From: Candidatus Villigracilaceae bacterium
GTDB taxonomy: Bacteria; Chloroflexota; Anaerolineae; Anaerolineales; Villigracilaceae
DNA: 64,000 nt
NCBI GenBank assembly: GCA_026645935.1
Contig: JAPKMP010000001.1
Coordinates: 276,150-340,149, forward strand
Reading direction: 5' to 3'
Shown one piece after another: positions 48,696 to 58,142 of the stretch. The first letter of the stretch is position 1; each line of letters begins with the position of its first letter. Under the pieces are notes generated by a model that ran no database searches, was not told the origin of the DNA, and worked only from the letters and a program-made list of their open reading frames with translations. Made by a program: the position numbers and the translations under genes.

Positions 48696-50078
48696 TTACA
48701 GCCTATTGGTCTCGACGAACTTGAGAAATAGATCCACCAGTTCAGGGTCGAAAAGAAGGTTTGAGTTTTCCCGCAGGTAATCGATTACCTGATCGCGCGG
48801 CAGTTTTTTGCGATACGGTCTGTCGCTTCGCAGCGCGTCCCAGACGTCGACGATCGCAAAGAGCCGCGCCGAAAGCGGGATCTTTTTCCCGGAGAGCCCG
48901 TGCGGGTAACCTGAGCCGTTCCAGCGTTCATGATGATAGAAGGGGATGTCGAGGGCGGGACGAAGGTACTCGATGGGTGAGAGCATCTCGTAGGCATAAA
49001 TGGGATGACGGCGCATGGTCTCCCATTCCGCTTCATTAAGAGGTCCCGGTTTTTGAAGGATCTCATCCGGGATTGCGATTTTGCCCATATCATGCAGGAG
49101 TGCGCCGCGCCGGATGTGGGAGAGTTCTTCCTCGCTGAATCCAAGCTGGCGCGCGACTTTGAGTGTGATCTCTGTGACCCGCTGGGTATGTCCCTCGGTT
49201 TCGCGGTCGCGCAGGTCGAGCGCGCGGACCCAGCCTTCGATTGTCCTCTCGTATGCTTCGCTCAGTTGATTGTGGGCGGATTGCAATGCCTCTTCAGCGT
49301 GTTTCCGTTCTGTGATGTCGCGGGAGGCGGATTGAATCTCCACTGCCCGTTTTGTGACGGGATCGAGAATCGCGCGGGCAGATGTCTCAAGCCACACGAA
49401 GGTGCCTTTTTTGTGTCGTGCGCGAAAAGCTACCGTGTAGGGAGAGTCTCCGGGGTTTTGCTCGAACAATTCCCTGATCGATGCGTGGTCTTCTTCATGG
49501 ATCAGGTCGAAGATTTTCATCCCCTTGAGTTCGTTCGGAAGGTAACCCAGAATGGTTTTACAGGCTGGAGAAACATAGAATAGTTCGCCGATGGTGGTGA
49601 GTCGCGCAATCATATCGGTGGCGTTCTCAGCGAGGAGGCGGAACTGTGCTTCGCTTTCGGTCAGGGCGTTTTGTATCCGTATGCGGTCTGCCCGTGCCTT
49701 CCACTGATCGATCGCGTTTCTTGCGGCGTGGGGCATGTCCAGCATGGATTCGGGGGATTTCACCACATAATCCAGCGCGCCGGACTTCAACGCTTCCACA
49801 GCGATGCGTTCATTGCCGTAACTGGTCATCAGGATGATGGGTGTGGCAAGGGGATCGCGCGTGTTCGGAAGCAGTTCCATGCTTTCCCCGTCCGGGAGCC
49901 GCCAGTCCGCAATGATCAGATTCGGTTGATGAACGCGTAGATATTCCCTCGCCTCGGCAAGGGAACGGGCGCGATGGATTTGAAACTCGGAAGTTTGGTC
50001 TTCGAAGGCGCGTTGGATCAGTTCGGCATGCGGGTCTTCGTCTTCAACCAGGAGGATTTGCAGTGTCTCGTTCGCCAT
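48696..50078 (-). CDS. response regulator with PAS and HD-GYP domains
   Basis: Residues 6-125 form a receiver domain (LLVEDEDPHAEL, phospho-acceptor Asp in LIIADWRLPDG, Lys in VVKSPE). About 145-265 are a PAS domain (FRLLAENATDMIARLT). The C-terminal HD-GYP domain has RGALLHDMGKIAIPD, HHERWNGSGYP and LFAIVDVWDAL. HD-GYP enzymes hydrolyse cyclic di-GMP, so the protein likely lowers that messenger in response to phosphorylation and a PAS ligand. Its input kinase is not adjacent. The next gene upstream encodes a single receiver domain. Confidence 0.93.
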   Translation of the reverse strand: MANETLQILLVEDEDPHAELIQRAFEDQTSEFQIHRARSLAEAREYLRVHQPNLIIADWRLPDGESMELLPNTRDPLATPIILMTSYGNERIAVEALKSGALDYVVKSPESMLDMPHAARNAIDQWKARADRIRIQNALTESEAQFRLLAENATDMIARLTTIGELFYVSPACKTILGYLPNELKGMKIFDLIHEEDHASIRELFEQNPGDSPYTVAFRARHKKGTFVWLETSARAILDPVTKRAVEIQSASRDITERKHAEEALQSAHNQLSEAYERTIEGWVRALDLRDRETEGHTQRVTEITLKVARQLGFSEEELSHIRRGALLHDMGKIAIPDEILQKPGPLNEAEWETMRRHPIYAYEMLSPIEYLRPALDIPFYHHERWNGSGYPHGLSGKKIPLSARLFAIVDVWDALRSDRPYRKKLPRDQVIDYLRENSNLLFDPELVDLFLKFVETNRL

Positions 50079-50088
50079 GACTATGGGA

Positions 50089-50529
50089 CTATCGCATCCG
50101 TTTATTCCAGCCCAGCCAATAACCGCCCAGATCGTTCATCAGATTGCTGAATTCTTCATATCCAACAGGTTTGACGAGGTAACTGTTGACATAGTTATCG
50201 TAGGCTTGCATCACATCTTTTTCCGCCTCGGAAGTGGTCAGAATGACCACGGGAATGTTGCGAAGTTCTTCCCCTTCCTTGATCACGCGCAGGACTTCCA
50301 GTCCATCCACCCGGGGAAGGCGCAGGTCCAGGAGAATGATATACGGGCGGGGGCTGTTATCGGGGTCGCTGTAGGATTTGCGGCGGAGTAGGTAATCGAG
50401 GGCGGATTCCCCGTCGGAGATATGAAGAATCTTGGTCGGGATGGGATGATTCTCCATCGTCCGAATCACAAGTTCCGCGTGATCCGCGTTGTCTTCGACC
50501 AGCATGACCAAAATCGGCTCACCAATCAT
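50089..50529 (-). CDS. single-domain response regulator, Rcp1-like
   Basis: The start at 50529 follows CAGGAGAGAGT. It is a lone receiver with VMLVEDNADHAEL, the phospho-acceptor in ILLDLRLPRVDG, VILTTSEAEKD and SYLVKPVGYEEF. The long beta4-alpha4 insert (YLLRRKSYSDPDNSPRP) is typical of the Rcp1 group that receives phosphate from phytochrome-like kinases. It is cotranscribed with the HD-GYP gene, separated by ten bases. Confidence 0.92.
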   Translation of the reverse strand: MIGEPILVMLVEDNADHAELVIRTMENHPIPTKILHISDGESALDYLLRRKSYSDPDNSPRPYIILLDLRLPRVDGLEVLRVIKEGEELRNIPVVILTTSEAEKDVMQAYDNYVNSYLVKPVGYEEFSNLMNDLGGYWLGWNKRMR

Positions 50530-50750
50530 ACTCTCTCCTGTTTCTCGACATATTGTAAACGATTTGACCATTTGCAAGGCGGGTTCAAACGGTAATTTTA
50601 TTCGCTCTCCGAAGAACCGTTCCTTTCAGTTTCTGATGAGAATGAACACAACCACGCATGGTCGGTTTTATTCAAGGGATCGCATTCTTCCATTGGTTTC
50701 GTCGCAGGATTTCTGTCCGGCGTTTTCGATGAACCTGATTGCGGGACGTG

Positions 50751-50756
50751 ATATAA
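50751..50756 (+). promoter_or_regulatory. -10 hexamer of the partner-switching operon
   Basis: TATAAT, 45 bases before the STAS gene ATG, with TTGCGG roughly upstream as a weak -35. Confidence 0.45.
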
Positions 50757-50801
50757 TTTCGCCGTTCACCAACAGAAATCCCCTGCCCGGAGGAGACATT
50801 T

Positions 50802-51137
50802 ATGGAAATCACCACTCAGGAATTCAAGCATTGTGATCTATTTGTTGTCAAAGGACGGGTTGACAGCGCAACAGCGCCCCAATTCGCCAAAGCACTCGAG
50901 AAAGCCACCGACAATGGCCGCTTTAAAATTGCCCTCGATATGAAAGAGTTGGAGTATATGTCCAGCGCCGGTTTTCGTGCTTTGCTCGCCACCCAGAGAA
51001 ATTGCAAACGATATAACCGCGGTGAAGTGGTGCTCGTCCGCGTCCCCGACCGCATCCGTGAAGCGTTGGAACTGGCGGGATTCACCGAACTCTTCAAAAC
51101 CTTCGATGACCCCGTGACCGCTGTGGGAAGTTTCTAA
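50802..51137 (+). CDS. anti-sigma factor antagonist (STAS domain)
   Basis: The 111-residue STAS protein has FVVKGRVDSATAPQF and the phosphorylatable Ser in EYMSSAGFRALLA. It should be phosphorylated by the RsbW-like kinase encoded next and dephosphorylated by the SpoIIE-type phosphatase further down. CGGAGGAGACATTT supports the ATG. It is the first gene of the signalling operon. Confidence 0.92.
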   Translation: MEITTQEFKHCDLFVVKGRVDSATAPQFAKALEKATDNGRFKIALDMKELEYMSSAGFRALLATQRNCKRYNRGEVVLVRVPDRIREALELAGFTELFKTFDDPVTAVGSF

Positions 51138-51202
51138 TACAGGGGCGCACTGAACCAGGCGATGCCGTCTCGTACGATTCAGAGGCGGCATGTCATTTCT
51201 TT

Positions 51203-51610
51203 ATGCCAGCATCCATATTCCCGGCCAGGTTCGAATTTCTGGATGAGATCCGCGACATGGTCGCCGAGGTCGCACGCGGTGGAGGATTCTCGGAGAAGTC
51301 CATTTACTCCCTGCAGCTTGCCGCCGATGAAGCTGCATCTAACATCATCGAACATGCCTATGAAGGCGAATCCGAGGCCTCGCTATTCATGACCTGCGAT
51401 ATGAAGGACGATCAAATCGTCATTACAATGCGCGACACAGGCAAATCCTTCAACCCCTCTTCGGTAAAAGAACCCAATCTCAAGGCCGACCTGTCTGAAC
51501 GCCAGATCGGCGGGCTGGGGGTATATTTGATGCGGAAATTGATGGACACCGTCTATTACGAATCTTCGAGGTCTGGCAATCTGTTGACCATGACCAAACG
51601 AAGGGAGTGA
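51203..51610 (+). CDS. RsbW-like anti-sigma kinase
   Basis: The HATPase_c domain shows LQLAADEAASNIIEHAYEG (N-box), MRDTGKSFNP (G1) and GGLGVYLMRKLMD (G2). It phosphorylates the STAS partner and, when free, would bind a downstream target; no sigma factor is adjacent. No strong ribosome-binding site is seen. Its stop lies three bases before the next start. Confidence 0.9.
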   Translation: MPASIFPARFEFLDEIRDMVAEVARGGGFSEKSIYSLQLAADEAASNIIEHAYEGESEASLFMTCDMKDDQIVITMRDTGKSFNPSSVKEPNLKADLSERQIGGLGVYLMRKLMDTVYYESSRSGNLLTMTKRRE

Positions 51611-51613
51611 TGC

Positions 51614-54600
51614 GTGTGCGCCGCAACCCGATCTTCATGGGATTGGCTTCAACTCGCCAACCTCGGCGGACAGCTACGCAGCGGGACCTCCCTCGGCGCA
51701 CAATGCGACCGGATCGCCGAGATGGCGGGTCGTTTGATCGCAGGCCAGGTGAATGTCTGGATCCGGGAGGAGATCTTTCGCCTTCCTGACTGGCAGGAGG
51801 GTCGATTGTTCCCGTCCCAGCCCTCGCTCGAGGGGATGAAGCGGGCGATCAAAACTGGAAAGCTGGTCAAAAAAAACGGGGGAGGAAAATCTGCCGCCTC
51901 ACGCCAGACTTTTGCCTCGGTCCCGCTCGGGGATCAGGGGGTTACGCTGGGAGCGCTTCAGATCACCCGCCCCAAGGGACCTGAATTTTCAAAAGACGAA
52001 TTAAACCTGCTGCAAGGTTTGGGGCAGATCGTCTCAGTGAATCTTTTCGCTTCGCACCGCGCTGAAGTGGAACAGTTTCGCCTGCGTCAGTTGAATCTTG
52101 TCCGCGAGGTTAGCGCAAAGATCGCCAACGTGCTCGATGTGGATGAACTTTCCGCCCAGGTGACCAAGTTGATCCAGGAAACCTTCAATTTTTATTACGT
52201 CGCCTTCTTCACTCTCAAACCGAACGATACAAAATTGAAATTCCGCGCCAGCGCCGTCGCTCCGCGCAAGGGCAGGCGCAAAGCGTCGATCGCCCTCGAA
52301 GTGGAGGTAGGTCAGGGGCTCATCGGCGAAGCCGCGCGCACAGGGACTGAGATCGTCTGCGATAACGTCCAGGCCGACAGGCGTTTCCGCTTCATCGACA
52401 GCCTGCCGGAAACAAAATCCGAGGTCGTCATTCCGCTCAAGATCGAAGACCGTGTGCTTGGCGCCCTGGATGTGCAAAGCAACCAGCTCAATGCATTTCA
52501 TCCCATCGATCTGCTCATTCTGCGTGCCCTGGCGGATAACATCGCCCGCGCCGTGGACGGCGCAAAGCTATACAGCGACCTGCGCCGCCGCGCCAATCAA
52601 TTGACTCTCGTTTCCGAAGTCAGTAAGAGCGTCACTTCCACTCTTGAACTTTCGCAATTGATGCGCGATGCGGCAAATCTTATCCACGAAAAATTCGGCT
52701 ATCCTCATGTTTCACTTTTCACCGTCCACCCGAACCGCCGTTTGATCATGTATGAAGCCGGGAGCGGCAAACGAAGCAAACATCTCGAAGGTTTTACCAT
52801 TCCGCTCGACGGTGAAAAAGGCATCATGCCCTGGGTGGGGCGGAATGGAAAGACCGCCCTTGCCAACGACGTATCCAAGGACGAGCGTTACGTCCACTCG
52901 CCGCTGCCGCCGAGGAATACAAAATCAGAACTGTGCGTCCCTTTGATTTTCAACGAGCAGGTGATGGGCTTGCTCGATATTCAATCGGATAGGCTGAATG
53001 CGTTTACCGAAGACGACCGCGTGATGTTCGAAGCCGTGGCGGATACGATGGCTGCTGCGATCCGCAACGCGGACCTCTACCGTTCCGAGCAATGGCGGCG
53101 GCAGGTGGCAGATAGCCTGCGCGAAGTGGCGGGGCTTGTTTCCAGCAATGCCGGTTTGGACGAAGTACTCGGAATGATCCTCGTTGAATTGGACCGCAAC
53201 CTGCCTGTGGATATTTCGTCCATCTGGCTTTTGCAGGAAGGGGAGTTATGTCTTTCTGCCGTGCATGGCATCGACGGAAACCAGCTTGAAAGCATGTGCA
53301 TTGCCAATCCCGAATCAGCATTTGCGATGGTGGAGGCGATTGAATCAGACCTTCCGTTGATCCGCCGCCCGGAAGACCCAATGGGATTGACCGGTCTAAC
53401 CGCCGGCTTCGACCCGGATTATTCCTCCATTGTGGCACCGCTTCGGGTGGGCGACCGCCCGCTTGGCGTGTTGACTCTGGCGCATCACACATCGGGACGT
53501 TACGGGCATGAAGCGCGCGCCATTGCCAGCACCTTTGCGAATTATGCGGCGGTTGCGATCGAGAATACCCGTCTGTTCGATTCGGCACAGGAGCAGGCGT
53601 ACGCCTCGGCGGCATTGCTGCAAGTGGCGCAGGCGGTCGTCAGCCCCGGCGAATTGGATGAGATCCTCAGTTCGATCATCCGCATCATGCCGATCCTTGT
53701 CGGTGTCAAGCGCGTCGTGTTGTACCGCATCGATATGGAATATCAGACTTTACAAGCTTCGCAGGAGTATGGTCTCTCTGAAGAGGAAGAGACTTTACTT
53801 ACGGAAAAAAGGCTTCCGCTCGCGGAGTTTCCCTTTGTGGTTTGGGCATTGGAACAGAATTCCCTGGTTACGCATCCGCTCGAGCCTGGGGCGGAGCCGA
53901 AGGATTGGCTGGAGATTCAACCCGCAGCGGGGCGCGAGGCGGATGCGGTCAATGCAGACCGGTTGTTGATCGCCGTCCCGTTGACCATCAAGAACGATAT
54001 CTTCGGCGTGATGTTGATCGAAGAGGACGAGAATGCGCGCCGGTTCCGTTCGCGGCGGCTCGAGATCATCAACGGGATCGCGCAGCAGGCTGCGCTTGCG
54101 ATTCAAAATGATTTGCTTCAGCAGGAAATGGTGGTGCGCGAACGGCTCGAAACGGAAGTGCAGCTGGCCCGCCAGATCCAGCAGACATTCATCCCAAGCG
54201 TTTTGCCGACCCATCCAAATTGGCAAATCGCGGCACGCTGGCGCACTGCGCGGCAGGTGGGCGGCGATTTCTACGATGTGATCGACCTGCCGAATGACAA
54301 ACTTGGAATCTTCATTGCGGATGTGGCGGATAAGGGCATGCCTGCCGCCTTGTTCATGGCGTTGACGCGCACCCTCGTCCGCGCAGCGGTGACGGAGACA
54401 TCATCGCCTGCGGAAGCCTTGCGCCGTGTGAATGATTCCCTTCTGCCTGATACGCATCAAGGCATGTTCATCACAGCCGTGTACGGTGAGTTGGATCTGA
54501 AAGCCGGGACCTTTACGTATGTGAATGCGGGACACAATCCGCCGTTCTGGATGAAGACGGGCGGAAGATTGGAGAAATTGACACGCACCTCGATCGCCCT

Positions 54601-54871
54601 TGGCGTTATGGAACAACCGGTGATCGAAGAAAAGACCCTGGTATTTACCGCGGGCGATACTTTGTTGCTTTATACCGACGGCCTCACCGAGGCTTTCTCT
54701 CCGAGCGGCGATCTCTTCGGCGAAGTACGCCTGCTGGATGCGATCGCGTCGCTGACAGTTGACACCGCCGAGGGAGTCATTCGATCCATCGAAGAATGCC
54801 TCAATGAATTTGTCGACCCGCTTCCATTGAGTGATGATTTGACTATGATGGCGATTCGGATGGTTGCGTAA
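51614..54871 (+). CDS. multi-GAF SpoIIE-type protein phosphatase
   Basis: The GTG start follows AAGGGAG. About 158-320, 324-490, 497-650 and 659-840 are successive GAF sensor domains (for example LVREVSAKIANVLDVDELSA, QLTLVSEVSKSVTSTLEL), with a divergent GAF-like part before them. The PP2C/SpoIIE domain spans 848-1085 with GGDFYDVI, IADVADKGMPAALFM, NAGHNPPFW and LLYTDGLTEAFSP. It should dephosphorylate the STAS protein when ligands occupy the GAF domains and so switch partners. It has no membrane segment. The number of GAFs is unusually high. Confidence 0.92.
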   Translation: MCAATRSSWDWLQLANLGGQLRSGTSLGAQCDRIAEMAGRLIAGQVNVWIREEIFRLPDWQEGRLFPSQPSLEGMKRAIKTGKLVKKNGGGKSAASRQTFASVPLGDQGVTLGALQITRPKGPEFSKDELNLLQGLGQIVSVNLFASHRAEVEQFRLRQLNLVREVSAKIANVLDVDELSAQVTKLIQETFNFYYVAFFTLKPNDTKLKFRASAVAPRKGRRKASIALEVEVGQGLIGEAARTGTEIVCDNVQADRRFRFIDSLPETKSEVVIPLKIEDRVLGALDVQSNQLNAFHPIDLLILRALADNIARAVDGAKLYSDLRRRANQLTLVSEVSKSVTSTLELSQLMRDAANLIHEKFGYPHVSLFTVHPNRRLIMYEAGSGKRSKHLEGFTIPLDGEKGIMPWVGRNGKTALANDVSKDERYVHSPLPPRNTKSELCVPLIFNEQVMGLLDIQSDRLNAFTEDDRVMFEAVADTMAAAIRNADLYRSEQWRRQVADSLREVAGLVSSNAGLDEVLGMILVELDRNLPVDISSIWLLQEGELCLSAVHGIDGNQLESMCIANPESAFAMVEAIESDLPLIRRPEDPMGLTGLTAGFDPDYSSIVAPLRVGDRPLGVLTLAHHTSGRYGHEARAIASTFANYAAVAIENTRLFDSAQEQAYASAALLQVAQAVVSPGELDEILSSIIRIMPILVGVKRVVLYRIDMEYQTLQASQEYGLSEEEETLLTEKRLPLAEFPFVVWALEQNSLVTHPLEPGAEPKDWLEIQPAAGREADAVNADRLLIAVPLTIKNDIFGVMLIEEDENARRFRSRRLEIINGIAQQAALAIQNDLLQQEMVVRERLETEVQLARQIQQTFIPSVLPTHPNWQIAARWRTARQVGGDFYDVIDLPNDKLGIFIADVADKGMPAALFMALTRTLVRAAVTETSSPAEALRRVNDSLLPDTHQGMFITAVYGELDLKAGTFTYVNAGHNPPFWMKTGGRLEKLTRTSIALGVMEQPVIEEKTLVFTAGDTLLLYTDGLTEAFSPSGDLFGEVRLLDAIASLTVDTAEGVIRSIEECLNEFVDPLPLSDDLTMMAIRMVA

Positions 54872-54960
54872 ATCATTCCGATCAGATCATCTTTATTATC
54901 AAGCGTAATTGTCATGGCATTAATTCGGATATCGAGGGGATTTTCATGCTTTTCGGCAGG

Positions 54961-54966
54961 TATAAT
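54961..54966 (+). promoter_or_regulatory. -10 hexamer of the TIR-WD40 gene
   Basis: TATAAT lies 40 bases before the ATG, so the gene has its own transcript besides possible readthrough from the phosphatase gene. Confidence 0.45.
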
Positions 54967-55006
54967 CCCAACTCATGATATTTAAGTTTCAGAAAGCAGG
55001 CTCCGA

Positions 55007-57946
55007 ATGACCGGTATTTTTATTTCCTATTCGCGAAAAGACTCTAAGGTCGCGCATACGTTGATGAACTCCTTCAGATCGATCGAGCTCGACGTCTGGG
55101 TGGATTGGGAGGATATCCCGCCCGCTGTGGGATGGTTGGACCAGATCCTGCAGGGCATCGAACAAGCCGATGCATTCATTTTTCTCGTCAGCCCGGATTC
55201 GGTCGCTTCGGAAGTCTGCAACGTGGAGTTGGAACATGCGCATAAGAATGCAAAACGCATCATCCCGATCGTTGTACGGGATGTGGATCCGAAATCGACC
55301 CGCGATGTCATTCGCAACCTGAACTGGATCTTCATGCGGGAGGACGATAATTTCGAAACCGGGCTGGGAAAGGTTCGGGTGGCAATTAACCTCGATCTGG
55401 CTTGGCTTGAGGAACACCGCCGCCTGCAAGTTCGCGCTCTCGAATGGGACCGCAGGAAGGATCCCAGCCTGCTGTTGCGCGGCAGCGACCTGCGCAACGT
55501 GTCGCGCATGGTCCTGGAACATGAAGGACGGGACCCTGCACCTTCGGAATTGCAACATCACTATATTCGGTTCAGCAGGTCAAACGAGAGAGTTCGAACA
55601 CTCACCTGGATCTCCGCCGCGCTCGCCATCCTGATCATGTTGGTGCTCTCCGCGTTTGCGCTCGATCAGCGGCAGGACGCGTTGGCAAATGCGGCTGAAG
55701 CTCAAAATCAACGCGCAATTGCCGAAAGCAATCAGAAGACTGCCGAGAGCAATGCGCGCGCCGCCCTGATCGCAAAAGCGGCTGCGGACAAGAACGCGGG
55801 GATCGCCAATGCACAACGAAGCGCTGCGCGCGCCCAGATCTATCAAACGAGAACCGGGGGATTGTTTAGCAGCACCCTGCTTGCCATCGATTCGTATCAG
55901 AGGATTCCGTCTTTTGAGGCGGAGGAAATTCTTCGTGAAAACATCAGCCTGCTGCCGGTGCCTGTGAAAGATATAAGCCATGGGGGTTCGATCCTTGCGA
56001 TTAAAGTCAGCCCCGGAGGGGATACGTTTGTTACCGCCAGCGATGACGGCACAGCCTGTCTGGTGCGCTTCGAGAGCGGGGAAAGCCTCTTTTGCTCGAC
56101 CAGTTCCGGGTCCGTTTTGGATGCGGCATTCGGTCCCGACGGGAAGGTTCTGGTCACGAGTGCATTCTCAGGGCAAGTTCTGGTCCTGGATGCAGAATCG
56201 GGTGACGTGCTTAAGGAACTTAATTATGGTGTCCCGGTCTTCAGCGTGAATATCAGCCCGGATGGCGAATTGCTTGCGCTTGCCCGTGACGATGCGCGCA
56301 TCTCCCTGGTCAAAATGTCATCCTATGAATTTGCAGGTGAATTCTCGGTCTTTGGCAGTTTGAGTGTGACGGCGTTCAGCCCCGATGGAAATCTCTTTGC
56401 GGCGGGATCGGATGCAGGCGCGGTCACAATTTGGGATCTGGAGTCGAGAGAGATAATTACCGGCGGGGCGCACTCCGGTGAAGTGCGCGACCTCACGTTC
56501 AGCCCGGATGGTTTTTCGTTGCTATCGGGCGGCACGGATAATTGCGCCGTGCTGACCAGCCCGTCCACAGGCGAACAGATGTTGAAAGTCCTAGCCGAGG
56601 ATTGGGTGGAGGATGTGGAATTCAGCCCGGATGGCAGCTGGTTCGTCACAGCATCGAACGATTTCCGCATCCGCGTTTGGGATGCGGAAACGGGCGAGGA
56701 GCGATTGCGGCTGTTACAAGACAGCATCGTCAACGATGTCAAAATAAGCCCGGACGGATTGTGGATCGCCTCCACCGGATCGGATCGCACCGTGCGGGTC
56801 TGGAGCGCGGCGGACGGCGCTGAGATGTTCCAAATTCCCCTCGTAGGGGAGGGAATTGTTTTGGAGTTTAGCGGTGACGGTTCGTATCTTGTCGCCGGGG
56901 ACGAGCTCGGTCATGTATCCTTGTGGGATATTTCCGCCATCAAATCGAATACCCGTTATGTGAGATTCGATGAATTCATCGAAAGAGTGGAAATGAGCCC
57001 GCAAGGGGATTGGTTCTCCGCTTCGACCGCGGGCCAGGTCTGGTTGCTCGACCCCGAAAATTTCCCTCAGCCGACGGATCCGCCCACCGATCCGTTGATC
57101 GATTTCTTCGACGACGATGTTTGGGAAATGGTGATGGATCCAGAGGGGAAAATGTTGGCTGTTTCCACCGGGGAGGGACGTGTTGTCGCAATTGAGATCC
57201 CTTCAGGCAGGGCGAGAACGCTTATCGATAATGGTCCCGCTCAGAGCCTGGTTTTCTCCCCGGATGGCTCCAACTTATATCTTGCCAGTGCCGATGGGCT
57301 GGTCCAGACTCGCAGCATCGAATCAGGCGAGGATGGGCTCCTTTGGGAAGCGGATCAACCCGTCTACACCACGGCAGTTTCTTCCGCTAACTTTCTCGCC
57401 ATCGGCATGGAGGATGTCATCGTCCTCTTCGACCCGGCTGCAAAATCTGAGATCGGCGTATTGGAATCGCCCGGCCTGAATCATTTGCTGGCGTTTCATC
57501 CAGACGGGAATCTTCTGGTTTCAAGTTCTTTATCGGGGAATACATCCTTTTGGCGTAAGGAAGGGAACGAATTCAAGTTGCAAAATTCTGTGACGGGTCA
57601 CCCCGCTGTTTCAATCTCGTTCACACCCGATGGGCAGCGCCTTTTTCTCGGTGGGACCGACCGCGTTTTGATCTTCGATCCGCGGTCAGGCACGGAGGTT
57701 CATCGCATCCGTCAGAACGGCGATACAGTGGATATTGCCTTCTCGGCCGATGGAAAGACTCTTTATGCCGCCTCCATGCGAACATTGCGATTTTTCGATA
57801 TTTCTTCATTGACGGAGATCTCGGAAGCGAATATTGTGACTGTGGCTTGCAGCCGCCTTCTTCAAAACTTCACCGCCCCGGATTGGAGATCCTTTTTCGG
57901 CGATGATGAATATAAACTCATCTGTCCCTCTCTGCCTGTGCCTTAG
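55007..57946 (+). CDS. membrane TIR domain protein with WD40 propellers
   Basis: Residues 1-130 form a TIR domain (IFISYSRKDSKVAHTL, then SPDSVASEVCNVELEHA with the likely catalytic Glu of TIR NADases). A linker leads to one membrane helix (about 197-217), an Ala-rich coiled coil (218-275) and then about 14 WD40-type repeats to the C-terminus, recognisable by repeated SPDG turns (VSPGGDTF, ISPDGELLALA, FSPDGNLFAAG, FSPDGSWFVTA). The count fits two seven-bladed propellers. TIR domains in bacteria often hydrolyse NAD in immune or stress signalling. A toxin or adaptor role is possible, but no defence partner is adjacent. Confidence 0.88.
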   Translation: MTGIFISYSRKDSKVAHTLMNSFRSIELDVWVDWEDIPPAVGWLDQILQGIEQADAFIFLVSPDSVASEVCNVELEHAHKNAKRIIPIVVRDVDPKSTRDVIRNLNWIFMREDDNFETGLGKVRVAINLDLAWLEEHRRLQVRALEWDRRKDPSLLLRGSDLRNVSRMVLEHEGRDPAPSELQHHYIRFSRSNERVRTLTWISAALAILIMLVLSAFALDQRQDALANAAEAQNQRAIAESNQKTAESNARAALIAKAAADKNAGIANAQRSAARAQIYQTRTGGLFSSTLLAIDSYQRIPSFEAEEILRENISLLPVPVKDISHGGSILAIKVSPGGDTFVTASDDGTACLVRFESGESLFCSTSSGSVLDAAFGPDGKVLVTSAFSGQVLVLDAESGDVLKELNYGVPVFSVNISPDGELLALARDDARISLVKMSSYEFAGEFSVFGSLSVTAFSPDGNLFAAGSDAGAVTIWDLESREIITGGAHSGEVRDLTFSPDGFSLLSGGTDNCAVLTSPSTGEQMLKVLAEDWVEDVEFSPDGSWFVTASNDFRIRVWDAETGEERLRLLQDSIVNDVKISPDGLWIASTGSDRTVRVWSAADGAEMFQIPLVGEGIVLEFSGDGSYLVAGDELGHVSLWDISAIKSNTRYVRFDEFIERVEMSPQGDWFSASTAGQVWLLDPENFPQPTDPPTDPLIDFFDDDVWEMVMDPEGKMLAVSTGEGRVVAIEIPSGRARTLIDNGPAQSLVFSPDGSNLYLASADGLVQTRSIESGEDGLLWEADQPVYTTAVSSANFLAIGMEDVIVLFDPAAKSEIGVLESPGLNHLLAFHPDGNLLVSSSLSGNTSFWRKEGNEFKLQNSVTGHPAVSISFTPDGQRLFLGGTDRVLIFDPRSGTEVHRIRQNGDTVDIAFSADGKTLYAASMRTLRFFDISSLTEISEANIVTVACSRLLQNFTAPDWRSFFGDDEYKLICPSLPVP

Positions 57947-57974
57947 AGTTTCTTCAGCAGGTCTTGCGAAAACT

Positions 57975-58020
57975 ATATGACCACCGACGGTAATGCATAG
58001 CCTGTTGTCGGTGGTCATAT
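57975..58020. terminator. hairpin after the TIR-WD40 gene
   Basis: ATATGACCACCGAC and GTCGGTGGTCATAT are exact 14-bp complements around an 18-base loop. A T-run is missing, so termination may be weak. Confidence 0.5.
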
Positions 58021-58142
58021 TCCAATCTTTATGCCAGGGTGGATTTTAGAACGAAATTGTTACATTCCAACCATCCTTCACAGGGATAAGATAAATATGC
58101 GGAAGATAAGGGGTTGATTCCGCATGTGTGAAGGAGAAAGGC

